In this document: one piece after another, positions 9,501 to 17,229 of the stretch | Position numbering within the stretch: the stretch's first letter is position 1 | How the letters are laid out: each line of letters starts with the position of its first letter | DNA from: Verrucomicrobiales bacterium | GTDB taxonomy: Bacteria; Verrucomicrobiota; Verrucomicrobiia; Limisphaerales; CANJXF01 | DNA length: 64,000 nucleotides | Assembly: GCA_947478865.1 (NCBI GenBank) | Contig: CANJXF010000016.1 | Coordinates: forward strand, 1-64,000 | Reading direction: 5' to 3' | The notes under the pieces: model-generated | Database searches by the model: none | What the model saw: the letters and a program-made list of their open reading frames with translations, nothing else | What the model was told of the DNA's origin: nothing | Position numbers and translations under genes: made by a program

Positions 9501-9800
9501 CTTGTCCTCGAAAATAATCGTGATCAGCGAGAATCCGAACATGGAATTGGCCCGCACTGTTTTGACTCCAGCGAGTCCCTGCAAATTAACCGAGAGTGGA
9601 TAAGTAATTTGATCTTCAACTTCCTGGGGGCTGCGCCCTGCCCAATCGGCGAAAACGATCACCTGATTTTCGCTGAGGTCAGGAATGGCATCGACCGGGG
9701 TGGTGTAGAGCGCGCGAAAACCAAATGCGATGACGAATAAGGTTCCGCACAAGACGAGGAAGCGGTTCCGCAAAGACCATGTGATGGCGTGGCGAATCAT
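6576..9800 (-). CDS. cusA: heavy-metal efflux RND transporter, CusA/CzcA family
   Basis: 1074 residues, the usual size for an inner-membrane HME-RND pump that exports monovalent or divalent metal ions from cytoplasm/periplasm using proton motive force. Diagnostic stretches: DAIPDLSENQVIVFADW near the N-terminus, the TM4 segment GVLVDAGIVMTENV with the proton-relay Asp, a porter domain with WVYQYYLEV and SVQGVAEVGS, and a C-terminal transmembrane block ending WLREREL. It is the last gene of the cusCBA order on the minus strand, 114 bp after cusB. The metal (Cu/Ag versus Zn/Co/Cd) cannot be decided from sequence alone; the DVGP/WG-type patterns lean towards Cus. Confidence 0.9.
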   Translation of the reverse strand: MIRHAITWSLRNRFLVLCGTLFVIAFGFRALYTTPVDAIPDLSENQVIVFADWAGRSPQEVEDQITYPLSVNLQGLAGVKTVRANSMFGFSLITIIFEDKIDNYFARTRVLERLNYLSGVLPGGVTPMLGPDATGLGWVYQYYLEVDPKKSTDGGYDLGQLRAIQDWFVRYQLNSVQGVAEVGSLGGFVRQYQIEVSSTKMRAAQVSLQEVMDAVEKGNLNVGGKVIEENGMEFVVRGIGLVQKIEDLENLVLKEVSGTPIYLKSVANVQIGGDFRRGALDVDGKEVVGGIVVMRTGENARDVIVRVKEKIKQISSSLPPGVSVKPFYDRSELIERTIGTLKHALIEEIILVTLAHIFFLWHFRSIFIVTLPLPISILISFILMRQFGMTSNIMSLSGIAIAIGVLVDAGIVMTENVIRHCEQAEEKKNERLTKQETWKITLEAAQQVGRPIFFAMVIIILAFVPVFALSGAEGKLFHPLAFTKTFAMIGATLLAVTFVPVLCTLLVRGPFHPEDKNFVMRRLLRIYDPILDWALEHRKSVLSFAALLLAVALILALGLPRQIVRKFEERKWMTLVHITKGMGSEFMPTLNEGSLLFMPVLLPSTSLTEVKRIMSWQDRVIRETPEVASVGGKLGRAETATDPAPVEMIETTIMLRPESEWRSGMSREKLIAELTEKLTRVPGYVPGFLQPIENRILMLSTGIRAQVGVKILGDNLDTLQQKAFEIEKIVQQVSGAVGVTASRVQGKPYLEIEADRIAMARYGLRVQDVLDVVETGIGGKNVTTTIEGRQRFPIQVRVQREERSDIERLGEILVATPSGKQIPLGQVAKIKRVVGPSEIASENGRLRVFVQANVTDRDLGGFVNDLKRRIDTEVKLPPGMTIEWSGQYENQIHAQRTLQVIVPAVLMIIFLLLYIVYHSAKEAAHVILAVPFALTGGVLLQFLLGYNFSVAVWVGYIALFGTAIQTGVVMVVYLEEMLEKKKAERGALFNRDDLIQSIKDGARLRLRPKVMTVATVVASLLPIMWSTQTGAEVMKPLATPVIGGMISSLIHILIVTPVIFAWLRERELKKSNQT

Positions 9801-9914
9801 GTTAATTGAAGGTTAAAATTTGGAAAAAATTCGTGCCCGGGAGCCCAAGTTTTGAAAAAGACGGCCTCGCCTTTCCGATGAATGACCGAGTGTGACAAGG
9901 TTTGTAGAAAATGT

Positions 9915-11690
9915 TCACGGCTTCACCTCGCTTCCGCAATTAAGCATCGCCGGCCCAAAAAAGGGATTGCGGAGCGGTCCGTTGGTTTGCAGCCAGAAGC
10001 CATTTTTCGGCGCATCAGGAACCGCTTGGTTGACCATCGGGCATTTATAAAACTTGAGGGTTTTGAATTGGGCTTCGGTCTGCAAAGTTTTCGCAAATTC
10101 TACTGCAGCCGTGCTGAAGGGCACAAAGAGTTTCCGCGCAGCCGCCAAATCCTCCGCGTTTGGCCAATGACCCGTATGTTCGATCTGCCCGACTAGTTTT
10201 CGTCGTTCGCTATCCGTAAACGCCCCGGAAAGCGCTGGAATGATCTTGTGCAACGTTGAGGCATTTTCGTTGAAATCTTTCAGATTATCAGCGGCCAATG
10301 CCTGCGAGATTTTATCGGTTGCAATCAAAAACTCGGCGGCGACCTGCTGCTGCGCGTCGTTCAAGGGTGGCAGCGATTCCGTTTTAGCGGGTGGCGCCGC
10401 TCCTGGGGAAGGGGAAGCCGCGTGTTGATCTTCGGTCGATTGGCCACCTTGATTGAATTGGGACTGAGCATCGATGAGTAAATTCCCTGAAGTCACCACG
10501 CGCTCCCCTTCGCTCAAGCCTGACAGCACCTGCCAGCCGCCGTCGCCGAAGAAACCCAATTTGATTTTGCGCGGCTCATAAGCGCCCTCGCCCTGGTCGA
10601 GGTAAACAACCGGCTCTCCGCCGGGATTCAAAACCGCGCTGCGCGGAACCACCAGCATGTCAGGAAACATGATTTTCACCGTTCCTTCAGCATAAAGGCG
10701 GCGTAGAAGTTCCCGTTGCGGCTTGCCGTCGCGCTCGACGACCGGGTTTGGGATTTCGACGCGGATTTTTGCGCTGCGCGTCGGGTCATTGACGTTTGGA
10801 TCGATGAAATTGATTTTGCCTTCATAAATTTTGTTCGGAATGGAAGGCGAAGTGACTTCAACTTTTTGCCCGGTTTTCAACCAGGCGAGATCGTTTTCAT
10901 AAGCGTCGAAGCGAAACCACATGGTGGAGAAATCGGCGATCTCAAAAAGTTTTTCACCTTCCTTGATATATTGCCCTTCGTAAACGAATCGTTCCACGAC
11001 CGTGCCGGACAGGGGGGATTCGATTTCGGTTGCGAGCGGGGTTTTGCCAGTTTTGCGAAGCTCTTGGATTTGCGCTTCGGTCAGGCCCAATCGTTTTAGT
11101 CGTTCCGCCGCGGCGTTGAGCATCCTCTGATGCTCATCTTCCAGGAGCGCTGCCGGATTCGGCGATTCGCGTTGGGCGACGACGAGAAACTCGCGCACTG
11201 CCGCCAGCAGATTAGGGCTGTAAAACATGGCCAACGGCTGGCCTTTTACGACTTCCGCACCACTATAGTTCACGAATAATTTCTCAATCCGACCGTCGAT
11301 GTAGGCAGAAATAATTCGTCGTTTCGTCTCATCGTTCTCGACGATGCCCGCCACCCGCAACGTGCGGCTTAACGTTTGTTTTTTCACCGGCTCGGCCTGC
11401 ACGTGGATGACGCTGATCGTGTTGGAATCGAGCGTGACCAGGTTTTCACTGAAGCCGCCTTGCCCCTCATAGATTGGCGCCAAATCCATGCCGCAAATTG
11501 GACATTTTCCTGGCTTGTCCGACTTCACCTGAGGATGCATCGCGCATTGATAAAAGCGAATCTTGCGCCCGCCGGCTTGCGTGTCTGCCGCAGTCTCGTG
11601 CCGGTGCGAGGAGTTTTTCGCAGCCCACCACCCGGCTGCCGCTGCGAGAATGGTTGTTAACAAAATCAGAATAATTGTTTTCGATTTCAT
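9915..11690 (-). CDS. cusB: Cus-type periplasmic adaptor (membrane fusion protein) with metal-binding ends
   Basis: 591 residues from the ATG at 11690, giving a signal anchor (KTIILILLTTILAAAAGWW). Residues ~40-70 form a heavy-metal-binding domain with FYQCAMHPQ and GKCPICGMDL. The middle is a classic MFP hairpin/lipoyl/barrel: SPLSGTVVERFVYEGQYIKEG and FDAYENDLAWLKTGQKVEV. The C-terminal ~130 residues resemble DUF3347 and end in a second cysteine motif, FYKCPM...FGPAMLNCG. It bridges cusA and the outer membrane channel; its gene begins 4 bp after the cusC stop, so coupled translation is likely. The extra C-terminal domain makes it longer than E. coli CusB. Confidence 0.9.
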   Translation of the reverse strand: MKSKTIILILLTTILAAAAGWWAAKNSSHRHETAADTQAGGRKIRFYQCAMHPQVKSDKPGKCPICGMDLAPIYEGQGGFSENLVTLDSNTISVIHVQAEPVKKQTLSRTLRVAGIVENDETKRRIISAYIDGRIEKLFVNYSGAEVVKGQPLAMFYSPNLLAAVREFLVVAQRESPNPAALLEDEHQRMLNAAAERLKRLGLTEAQIQELRKTGKTPLATEIESPLSGTVVERFVYEGQYIKEGEKLFEIADFSTMWFRFDAYENDLAWLKTGQKVEVTSPSIPNKIYEGKINFIDPNVNDPTRSAKIRVEIPNPVVERDGKPQRELLRRLYAEGTVKIMFPDMLVVPRSAVLNPGGEPVVYLDQGEGAYEPRKIKLGFFGDGGWQVLSGLSEGERVVTSGNLLIDAQSQFNQGGQSTEDQHAASPSPGAAPPAKTESLPPLNDAQQQVAAEFLIATDKISQALAADNLKDFNENASTLHKIIPALSGAFTDSERRKLVGQIEHTGHWPNAEDLAAARKLFVPFSTAAVEFAKTLQTEAQFKTLKFYKCPMVNQAVPDAPKNGFWLQTNGPLRNPFFGPAMLNCGSEVKP

Positions 11691-11694
11691 AAGA

Positions 11695-13005
11695 TTATTT
11701 CTTTGGGTTGCCCAATTGCGCATCGAACATTTGCAGCGCTTCGAGGTCGCCGAGGCCGCAGCAAAGGACGAGGTCGGACAGCATTTGATATTGTTCGGAG
11801 ACAGCCCGGGCATTCATCAACTGCGCGTCCAGGAGCATGCGTCGGGCATCGAGCACATCGCGAAATATGCCCGCATTCGATTCCCATCCCGCTCGGGCAC
11901 TCTCTAGCGCGATACGGCTGCGAGGAATGATTTCGTTTTGATACAGCAATGCTTCGCGTCGAGCAGAGTCGATTTTTACAGTGAGGCTGTGAATTTCGTT
12001 GCGCAGCCCCAGCTCATAGTCGGCGGCGTCGAATTCCGCGGCTTGTTTTCGGGCTTCATCGCGTTGAATCGCGGCGTGGTATTTATTGCGGTTTCCCCAG
12101 GGCAAACTGAAACTCAGCGTGACCATGCCTTGCCGGAATTCACCATTGCCGGTGTAATTCCGCGCTTCAGCGCCCAAATTGAAATTGGGATAGCGCTCGC
12201 GCCGCGTCATCTCCGTGCTGGCGGCGGCTTGATCGATTTGCTGCCGCATCATCTTCAACTTCGGCTCAAACTTTATTGCCAAAGTCGCCAGTCGTTCGCT
12301 GAAAACAATGGATTGAGCTACGGTTGGCAGCCGCAAATCGGGCCAGGCCGAATCCAATCGGCGGTTCAACAAACGATTTAAATTCACGCGCTCATGCTCC
12401 AGCAGTTGCGAATCGGTCTTGAGTTGCTCCACTCTTTTGGAGCGCTCGTTCTGGAGGCGAAGAACATCGATCTGCGCCGACTGGCCCAACGCATATCGGT
12501 GCTCGGCGGCAGAGAGCATCAATTCCAACCAGGTCAAATCTTCCCTCCCGATTTCCAAAGTGCGATTGGCGAGGGCGGTTTTGAAAATATTTTGCGCGAT
12601 GTCTTTTCGGAGAAGTTGAAATTGAAGTTCAGCGTTGGCGTTCTCCACTTTCGTTTCGGATTCTGCCACTGCGCGGGCTGCCTTGGGTTTGCCGAAAAGC
12701 GGAAGGGATTGTTCCACGCCATAAAGCAGATCGCCGTCGTTGGCGCGCATTTCGCGTTCGGCTCCCATCGCGCCCAGTCGCACCATCGGATCTTCCCAAG
12801 TGCGAACGGTTTGCTGGTTCGCGCGCGCGGCGGCGACACGCGAATCCGCCGATCGGAGGGCGGAATTGTTTGTGCGCGCCTCGTCCGCCAAGGCATTGAT
12901 GTATGCCGGCGTGATGACGAAGGTATTCGTTTCGGCGAACGCGGGTTGCGCCAGCACGGATGCAATCGTGAAACCGCACCAGACGATTGGGACATAAACT
13001 TTCAT
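11695..13005 (-). CDS. cusC: TolC/CusC-like outer membrane efflux protein
   Basis: 436 residues with a cleavable signal peptide (after QPAFA). Two long amphipathic coiled-coil regions with repeated A-x3-N/L patterns and the paired OEP domains are visible: LADEARTNNSALRSADSRVAAARA in outline, and later RYALGQSAQIDVLRLQNE, then the second repeat with SLPWGNR and LLYQNEIIPRSR. It should form the outer membrane duct of the CusCBA complex. It is the first of the three pump genes, 79 bp after the small Cys-rich gene. Confidence 0.87.
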   Translation of the reverse strand: MKVYVPIVWCGFTIASVLAQPAFAETNTFVITPAYINALADEARTNNSALRSADSRVAAARANQQTVRTWEDPMVRLGAMGAEREMRANDGDLLYGVEQSLPLFGKPKAARAVAESETKVENANAELQFQLLRKDIAQNIFKTALANRTLEIGREDLTWLELMLSAAEHRYALGQSAQIDVLRLQNERSKRVEQLKTDSQLLEHERVNLNRLLNRRLDSAWPDLRLPTVAQSIVFSERLATLAIKFEPKLKMMRQQIDQAAASTEMTRRERYPNFNLGAEARNYTGNGEFRQGMVTLSFSLPWGNRNKYHAAIQRDEARKQAAEFDAADYELGLRNEIHSLTVKIDSARREALLYQNEIIPRSRIALESARAGWESNAGIFRDVLDARRMLLDAQLMNARAVSEQYQMLSDLVLCCGLGDLEALQMFDAQLGNPKK

Positions 13006-13084
13006 AAAATTTCAGAGATAATCGGGCCGAAAAAAGACACACTACGCCTACGAAAGGCACACTACGGGAGTGGGGAGGCCGAAA

Positions 13085-13441
13085 TCAGATCAGATAACTG
13101 CAGTTCCGGTCGTAGAGCGGAACCGCCGTGGGGACGGGAGAGATAGACGGGGAAAATGAAACGGGAGCGGTTGCTTTTTCAGGCGCTGGCAGCAGCAATG
13201 AAACGAACGCCGCAATTATCTGGAGATTGCTTTGCGAGATGGCGCGAGCCGGGGTGGCAGGGACCGGCTCGGGCGCCGGAGTAGGTTGAGCAACGCAGCA
13301 GTTTAATTGTTTGCAACTGCAGCAGCGGCATTCCCGAGGAGCGGAAGCGGTTTGCGGGTTGTGTCCAAAGGCGAAAACAGTTTGGGTTCCGACCAGCATC
13401 ACGCTGACCGCAAGCACCAAAGCTGTTTTCCAGAACGTCAT
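13085..13441 (-). CDS. small secreted Cys-rich protein of the efflux operon
   Basis: 118 residues from the ATG at 13441, which directly follows the TAG of the upstream YHS-like gene. N-terminal signal peptide (KTALVLAVSVMLVG), then a cluster C-x-CC-x-C-x4-CC, a Pro-rich segment (PTPAPEPVPATPA), a hydrophobic stretch (IIAAFVSLLLP) and a final cysteine. No family recognised. It lies between the YHS-like gene and cusC, so it is probably part of the metal-resistance operon; the cysteine cluster suggests metal binding (inference). Confidence 0.6.
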   Translation of the reverse strand: MTFWKTALVLAVSVMLVGTQTVFAFGHNPQTASAPRECRCCSCKQLNCCVAQPTPAPEPVPATPARAISQSNLQIIAAFVSLLLPAPEKATAPVSFSPSISPVPTAVPLYDRNCSYLI

Positions 13442-13442
13442 A

Positions 13443-13745
13443 CTACGATTTCTTTTCTTTCTTCTCGGCCGCTTCAACTTTCTTCATGTATTTGGCCGGA
13501 TCTTTCTTGAAATCTTTTAAGCACGATTTGCAGCAGAGTTTCACTTCGCGACCTTCGTGTGTAAAAACATAAGGCTTACCCATTTCCCCAAGCTTTTCGT
13601 CAGAAACGGGGCAGGTTTTCAAGCTGTAGGGCTTGGCTGCTTCCGCTTTCTTTTCGTCGGCAGCCCCTGAAGTAAATGGAGCGGCGAGGAATCCCATGAG
13701 CAATGTGGCGACAGCGATCGGTTTCAGGCATTTCATATTTTTCAT
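13443..13745 (-). CDS. secreted YHS-like metal-binding protein
   Basis: 100 residues. Signal peptide (PIAVATLLMGFLAAPFTSGA), then a YHS/TRASH-like region with TCPVSDEKLGEMG and EVKLCCKSCLKDFKKDP, a fold used for binding heavy metals, and a Lys-rich tail. I chose the ATG at 13745; a TTG further upstream would extend it by 12 residues. First gene of the probable operon YHS - Cys-rich protein - cusC - cusB - cusA, suggesting a periplasmic metal chaperone or sensor role. Confidence 0.75.
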   Translation of the reverse strand: MKNMKCLKPIAVATLLMGFLAAPFTSGAADEKKAEAAKPYSLKTCPVSDEKLGEMGKPYVFTHEGREVKLCCKSCLKDFKKDPAKYMKKVEAAEKKEKKS

Positions 13746-13877
13746 TGATAGTTTAGATGAATTTTGCGGAAAATCACTCAAATATTTTTCAGGTTTCTTG
13801 CCCTTTTCCTCTCATTTCTTGCGTGCGAACAAGTTTGTGGCTGAAACCTGGAGCGGTATAATCGCGTCGAGAAACTT

Positions 13878-14141
13878 ATGACACGCCAAAAGCTTTTGGA
13901 CCTCTACTTTATGGAAGCGCGCGCCAAAGTCATTGATCTGGCTGCGTTTATGGACCGGATTGAACGCGCTCCGGGCGAAGAAGATTTCCGGATGCGCGCA
14001 TTTCGCGATGCTTTGAAAGAGTTGGAAAGGGGAAATGCCGATCGCGCAAAACGCGTTTTGCTATCACTAAGCGATCCGACTGATAAACCGATTCCCGCAG
14101 CCACCACGAAGGCGGCATCGGGAGCGTGGCCCGAGAAATGA
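13878..14141 (+). CDS. small conserved-looking protein at the head of the ebo-type cluster
   Basis: 87 residues, soluble, helix-rich: begins MTRQKLLDLYFMEARAKVID, then LAAFMDRIER, and ends with a short motif SDPTDKPIPAATTKAASGAW. I do not recognise a Pfam family; it is too short to be EboA. It precedes eboB by 82 bp and runs in the same direction, so it probably belongs to the same transcript. It is divergent from the YHS/cus operon, and the 130 bp between them must hold both promoters. Confidence 0.65.
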   Translation: MTRQKLLDLYFMEARAKVIDLAAFMDRIERAPGEEDFRMRAFRDALKELERGNADRAKRVLLSLSDPTDKPIPAATTKAASGAWPEK

Positions 14142-14223
14142 GAAAATCGAAAATCCAACCGCAAGCGCCGAACATCGAACCGGCGGGCGACCAAATGTAT
14201 TCTCTGTTCCATCTTTGAACTTT

Positions 14224-15027
14224 ATGCGCTACATCGAACCACACGGACACATGGTCAGTCGCACGACGGATGATTATGTCGATATGGCAACGGCGGGGTG
14301 CGCTTGCGTTTGCGAACCGGCCTTTTGGGCGGGCTTTGATCGCAGTTCCGCCGATGGATTTTACGACTACTTTTGCCAGCTCACGGAACATGAGCCGAAG
14401 CGTGCCGCGAAGTTTGGGATCCCACATTTTTGCTGGCTCTGCATCAATCCAAAGGAGTCAGAAGACGTGAAACTCGCTCAGGATGTCATTTCTCTCATTC
14501 CCAAATTCATCAATCGCCCGAACGTGTTGGGCATTGGCGAAATCGGGCTGAACAAGAATTCGCGCAACGAATTGAAGGTGCTGGAAATGCACATCGAAGT
14601 TGCCGCGCAGCACGATCAGCTGGTGCTCGTTCACACGCCGCACCTCGAAGACAAACTCAAAGGAACGCGCCTGATCATCGACGCGTTGAAGGGCGACAAA
14701 CGCATCCGCCCCGAGCGCGTCATCATTGATCACGTCGAGGAACACACCATTCAACTCGTGCTCGACGCCGGTTTTTGGGCCGGCATGACGCTTTATCCCG
14801 AGTCCAAATGCACGCCGGCGCGCGCCATTGACATGCTGGAGGTTTACGGCAACGAACGCATCTGGATGAACAGCGCCTGCGATTGGGGCGTGAGCGTTCC
14901 GCTAGCCGTTCCGCGCACCGCCCTGGAAATGAAGCGGCGCGGACACACCGCCGAGCTGGTTGATAAAGTTGTTTACCAAAATCCGTTAAAATTCTTGAGC
15001 CAGACCGAGAAGTTTAAACTGGGTTAA
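14224..15027 (+). CDS. eboB: EboB-type TatD-like metal-dependent hydrolase
   Basis: 267 residues, TIM-barrel amidohydrolase of the TatD group. Visible metal ligands: YIEPHGHM (HxH-like), GIGEIGLNK (Glu), LVHTPH, VIIDHVEEH and MNSACDWG (terminal Asp). It differs from DNase TatD and resembles EboB of ebo (metabolite-traffic) clusters, which in cyanobacteria are needed to move the scytonemin precursor to the periplasm (established for Nostoc). The start is the ATG at 14224; a TTG three codons upstream is less likely. The following genes (eboE, eboC) support the assignment. Confidence 0.78.
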   Translation: MRYIEPHGHMVSRTTDDYVDMATAGCACVCEPAFWAGFDRSSADGFYDYFCQLTEHEPKRAAKFGIPHFCWLCINPKESEDVKLAQDVISLIPKFINRPNVLGIGEIGLNKNSRNELKVLEMHIEVAAQHDQLVLVHTPHLEDKLKGTRLIIDALKGDKRIRPERVIIDHVEEHTIQLVLDAGFWAGMTLYPESKCTPARAIDMLEVYGNERIWMNSACDWGVSVPLAVPRTALEMKRRGHTAELVDKVVYQNPLKFLSQTEKFKLG

Positions 15028-15082
15028 CGCCAATATAAATTCTTCTCGGTGTCCTCCATGCCCCTGTGGTTAAATCGGTTTC

Positions 15083-16249
15083 GTGAAACTCAACCACGGC
15101 CTTCATTTGGCCTACTGCACCAACATTCATCGCGGCGAAACCTGGCCGGAAACTTTTCAGGCCTTGCAGCAATATACGCTGGCGGTGCGGGACCGCGTGA
15201 GTCCCGGCCAGCCTTACGCCATTGGACTCCGGTTGAGTGACCGGGCAGCGCACGATTTGTCCGCGCCAGCCGAGATGAAGGCGTTCCGCAGGTGGCTCGA
15301 TCAAAATAATTGTTACGTTTTCACGATTAACGGATTTCCATTTGGGCGTTTCCACGGCGGCCCGGTGAAGGAAAGAGTTTATTCGCCCGACTGGACTTCA
15401 AACGAACGGCTGGCATACACCAACCGGCTTTTTGATTTGCTGGCGCAACTGGTTCCGCCGGGAATCGAAGGCAGCGTCAGCACCGTGCCCGGTTCGTTCA
15501 AGGAATTCATCAAGGCGCCCGATCAACTCAGGGCGATCCAGAAGAATATTTTCCAATGCGTGGAGTACATCGCGCGCGTTTGCCAGCAGACGGGGCGCAA
15601 GTTGCATCTCGGACTGGAGCCGGAACCGCTTTGCCTCTTGGAAACGACCAGCGAGACTGTGCATTTCTTTGATCGACTTCGCGCCGAACATAACGGCGAC
15701 CCGCGGCTCTATGAGTTTTTAGGGGTCAATTACGATGCATGCCATCTGGCCGTTGAATTCGAGGAGCCCGCCGCGGCGCTGCAAACATTTCAGCAGCACC
15801 AGGTCAAGATCAGCAAACTGCATTTAAGCTCGGCCTTGAAAGTGACGCCGACCCCGGAAGTTCGCGAAGCGTTAAAATCTTTTTCTGACGACGTGTATCT
15901 GCATCAAGTGGTTTCGCGCGATGCTGTCGGCCATTTCAAGCGCTTTAAAGATTTGCCGGATGCTCTCGCGCAAGCCGCTGGAGAAGAGTGGAGAATTCAT
16001 TTTCACATTCCGTTGCACAGCCAGGCGACTGAGTTATTTGGCAACACCACGGATCATTTGCTCGGCGTTCTCGACGTATTGGCAAAAAATCCAAAACTCT
16101 GCTCGCATCTCGAAATGGAAACTTACACGTGGGAAGTAATGCCAGAGGAAATGAAAAACCGTAGCGTCGTCGATCAGCTTGTTGACGAATACGAATGGTG
16201 TCTCGCCCGGTTGGCCGAGCGCGGCCTGGCTCCAAACAAAACGGCGTGA
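15083..16249 (+). CDS. eboE: EboE-type metabolite traffic protein (xylose isomerase-like TIM barrel)
   Basis: 388 residues starting at GTG 15083. The N-terminal HLAYCTNIHRGETW is characteristic of EboE. The barrel follows with NCYVFTINGFPFGRFHG, LHLGLEPEPLCLLET (Glu in metal site), YDACHLAVEFEEP, ISKLHLSSALK and the ending LEMETYTWEVMP. Acts presumably in the cytoplasm on a sugar-phosphate-like or other small metabolite; the biochemical reaction of EboE is not known. 55 bp after eboB and 54 bp before the UbiA-like gene. Confidence 0.82.
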   Translation: MKLNHGLHLAYCTNIHRGETWPETFQALQQYTLAVRDRVSPGQPYAIGLRLSDRAAHDLSAPAEMKAFRRWLDQNNCYVFTINGFPFGRFHGGPVKERVYSPDWTSNERLAYTNRLFDLLAQLVPPGIEGSVSTVPGSFKEFIKAPDQLRAIQKNIFQCVEYIARVCQQTGRKLHLGLEPEPLCLLETTSETVHFFDRLRAEHNGDPRLYEFLGVNYDACHLAVEFEEPAAALQTFQQHQVKISKLHLSSALKVTPTPEVREALKSFSDDVYLHQVVSRDAVGHFKRFKDLPDALAQAAGEEWRIHFHIPLHSQATELFGNTTDHLLGVLDVLAKNPKLCSHLEMETYTWEVMPEEMKNRSVVDQLVDEYEWCLARLAERGLAPNKTA

Positions 16250-16303
16250 CGGCCCGGAATTATCTTTCTCAAGCCTAAGCTTTTCCGCTTTGCTTCTCCC
16301 AAA

Positions 16304-17173
16304 ATGACCGGCGTACATCGACCTAGTTATCTGCGAACCTTTTTAATTCTGGGGCGCACGTCCAACCTGCCCACCGTCTGGTCCAATTGTTTCGCCGGCT
16401 GGCTCTTGGGTGGCGGCGGCGAGATTTCACGCCTTACCTGGCTTTGCATCGGCGCAACCCTTCTTTACGTCGGCGGCATGTTTTTGAACGACGCTTTCGA
16501 CGCCAATTTTGACCGTCAACATCGCCGCCAGCGTCCCATTCCCTCTGGCGCCATCCCGGAGCGCGAAGTCTGGGTTGCGGGGTTTATCCTGCTGCTTTCC
16601 GGCTCCGGAACTCTGGTCTGGATGGGAGCCAGCACGGCGATTTTCTGTTTGCTTCTGGTGTTGTGCATTCTCATTTACGATGCAATCCACAAGGCAATCG
16701 CCATTTCCCCTGTGCTGATGGCGGGCTGCCGATTTTTTCTTTACCTCATGGCGGCATCGGTTACGGCCGAGGGCGTCACCGGCCTCGCGATCTGGAGTGC
16801 ATTCGCCTTGGCGTTCTACATCATCGGACTCAGCTATCTGGCGCGCCGGGAATCGAGCCGCAGCGCAATCGAAAGTTGGCCGTGCTATCTTCTTGCGGCG
16901 CCCATTGTTCTCGCGTTGCTGGCCAATGCCGGCGCACACCAACGGCCCGCATTTCTGATTTCTTTCACGCTTGCCATCTGGATCCTTTGGGCATTGCGTC
17001 ACACGTTTTGGAAGCCGCAAAGCAATATCGGATTCACGGTTTCGCAGTTGCTCGCCGGCATTGTGCTGGTGGACTGGTTGGCGGTCGGCAGTGCGGACCC
17101 GATTGTCGCGGCAGTCTTTATTGGATTATTTTTTGCGGCGCTGCTCTTTCAGCGTTTCATTCCGGCAACTTGA
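16304..17173 (+). CDS. eboC: EboC-type UbiA prenyltransferase family membrane protein
   Basis: 289 residues with about eight membrane segments. First aspartate-rich motif NDAFDANFDRQHRRQRPIPSG-like and a shorter second motif YDAIHK mark the UbiA superfamily, which transfers polyprenyl groups within the membrane. Family members in ebo clusters (EboC) always co-occur with EboB and EboE, as here. The second motif lacks the full DxxxD, as seen in several EboC-like proteins, so activity on a classical aromatic acceptor is uncertain. Start ATG 16304. Confidence 0.8.
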   Translation: MTGVHRPSYLRTFLILGRTSNLPTVWSNCFAGWLLGGGGEISRLTWLCIGATLLYVGGMFLNDAFDANFDRQHRRQRPIPSGAIPEREVWVAGFILLLSGSGTLVWMGASTAIFCLLLVLCILIYDAIHKAIAISPVLMAGCRFFLYLMAASVTAEGVTGLAIWSAFALAFYIIGLSYLARRESSRSAIESWPCYLLAAPIVLALLANAGAHQRPAFLISFTLAIWILWALRHTFWKPQSNIGFTVSQLLAGIVLVDWLAVGSADPIVAAVFIGLFFAALLFQRFIPAT

Positions 17174-17229
17174 AGAGTTCTCCAATCCGTTCCTTGCTCA
17201 AAGCGGCGGGTTCAATTACGTTTTCACCC

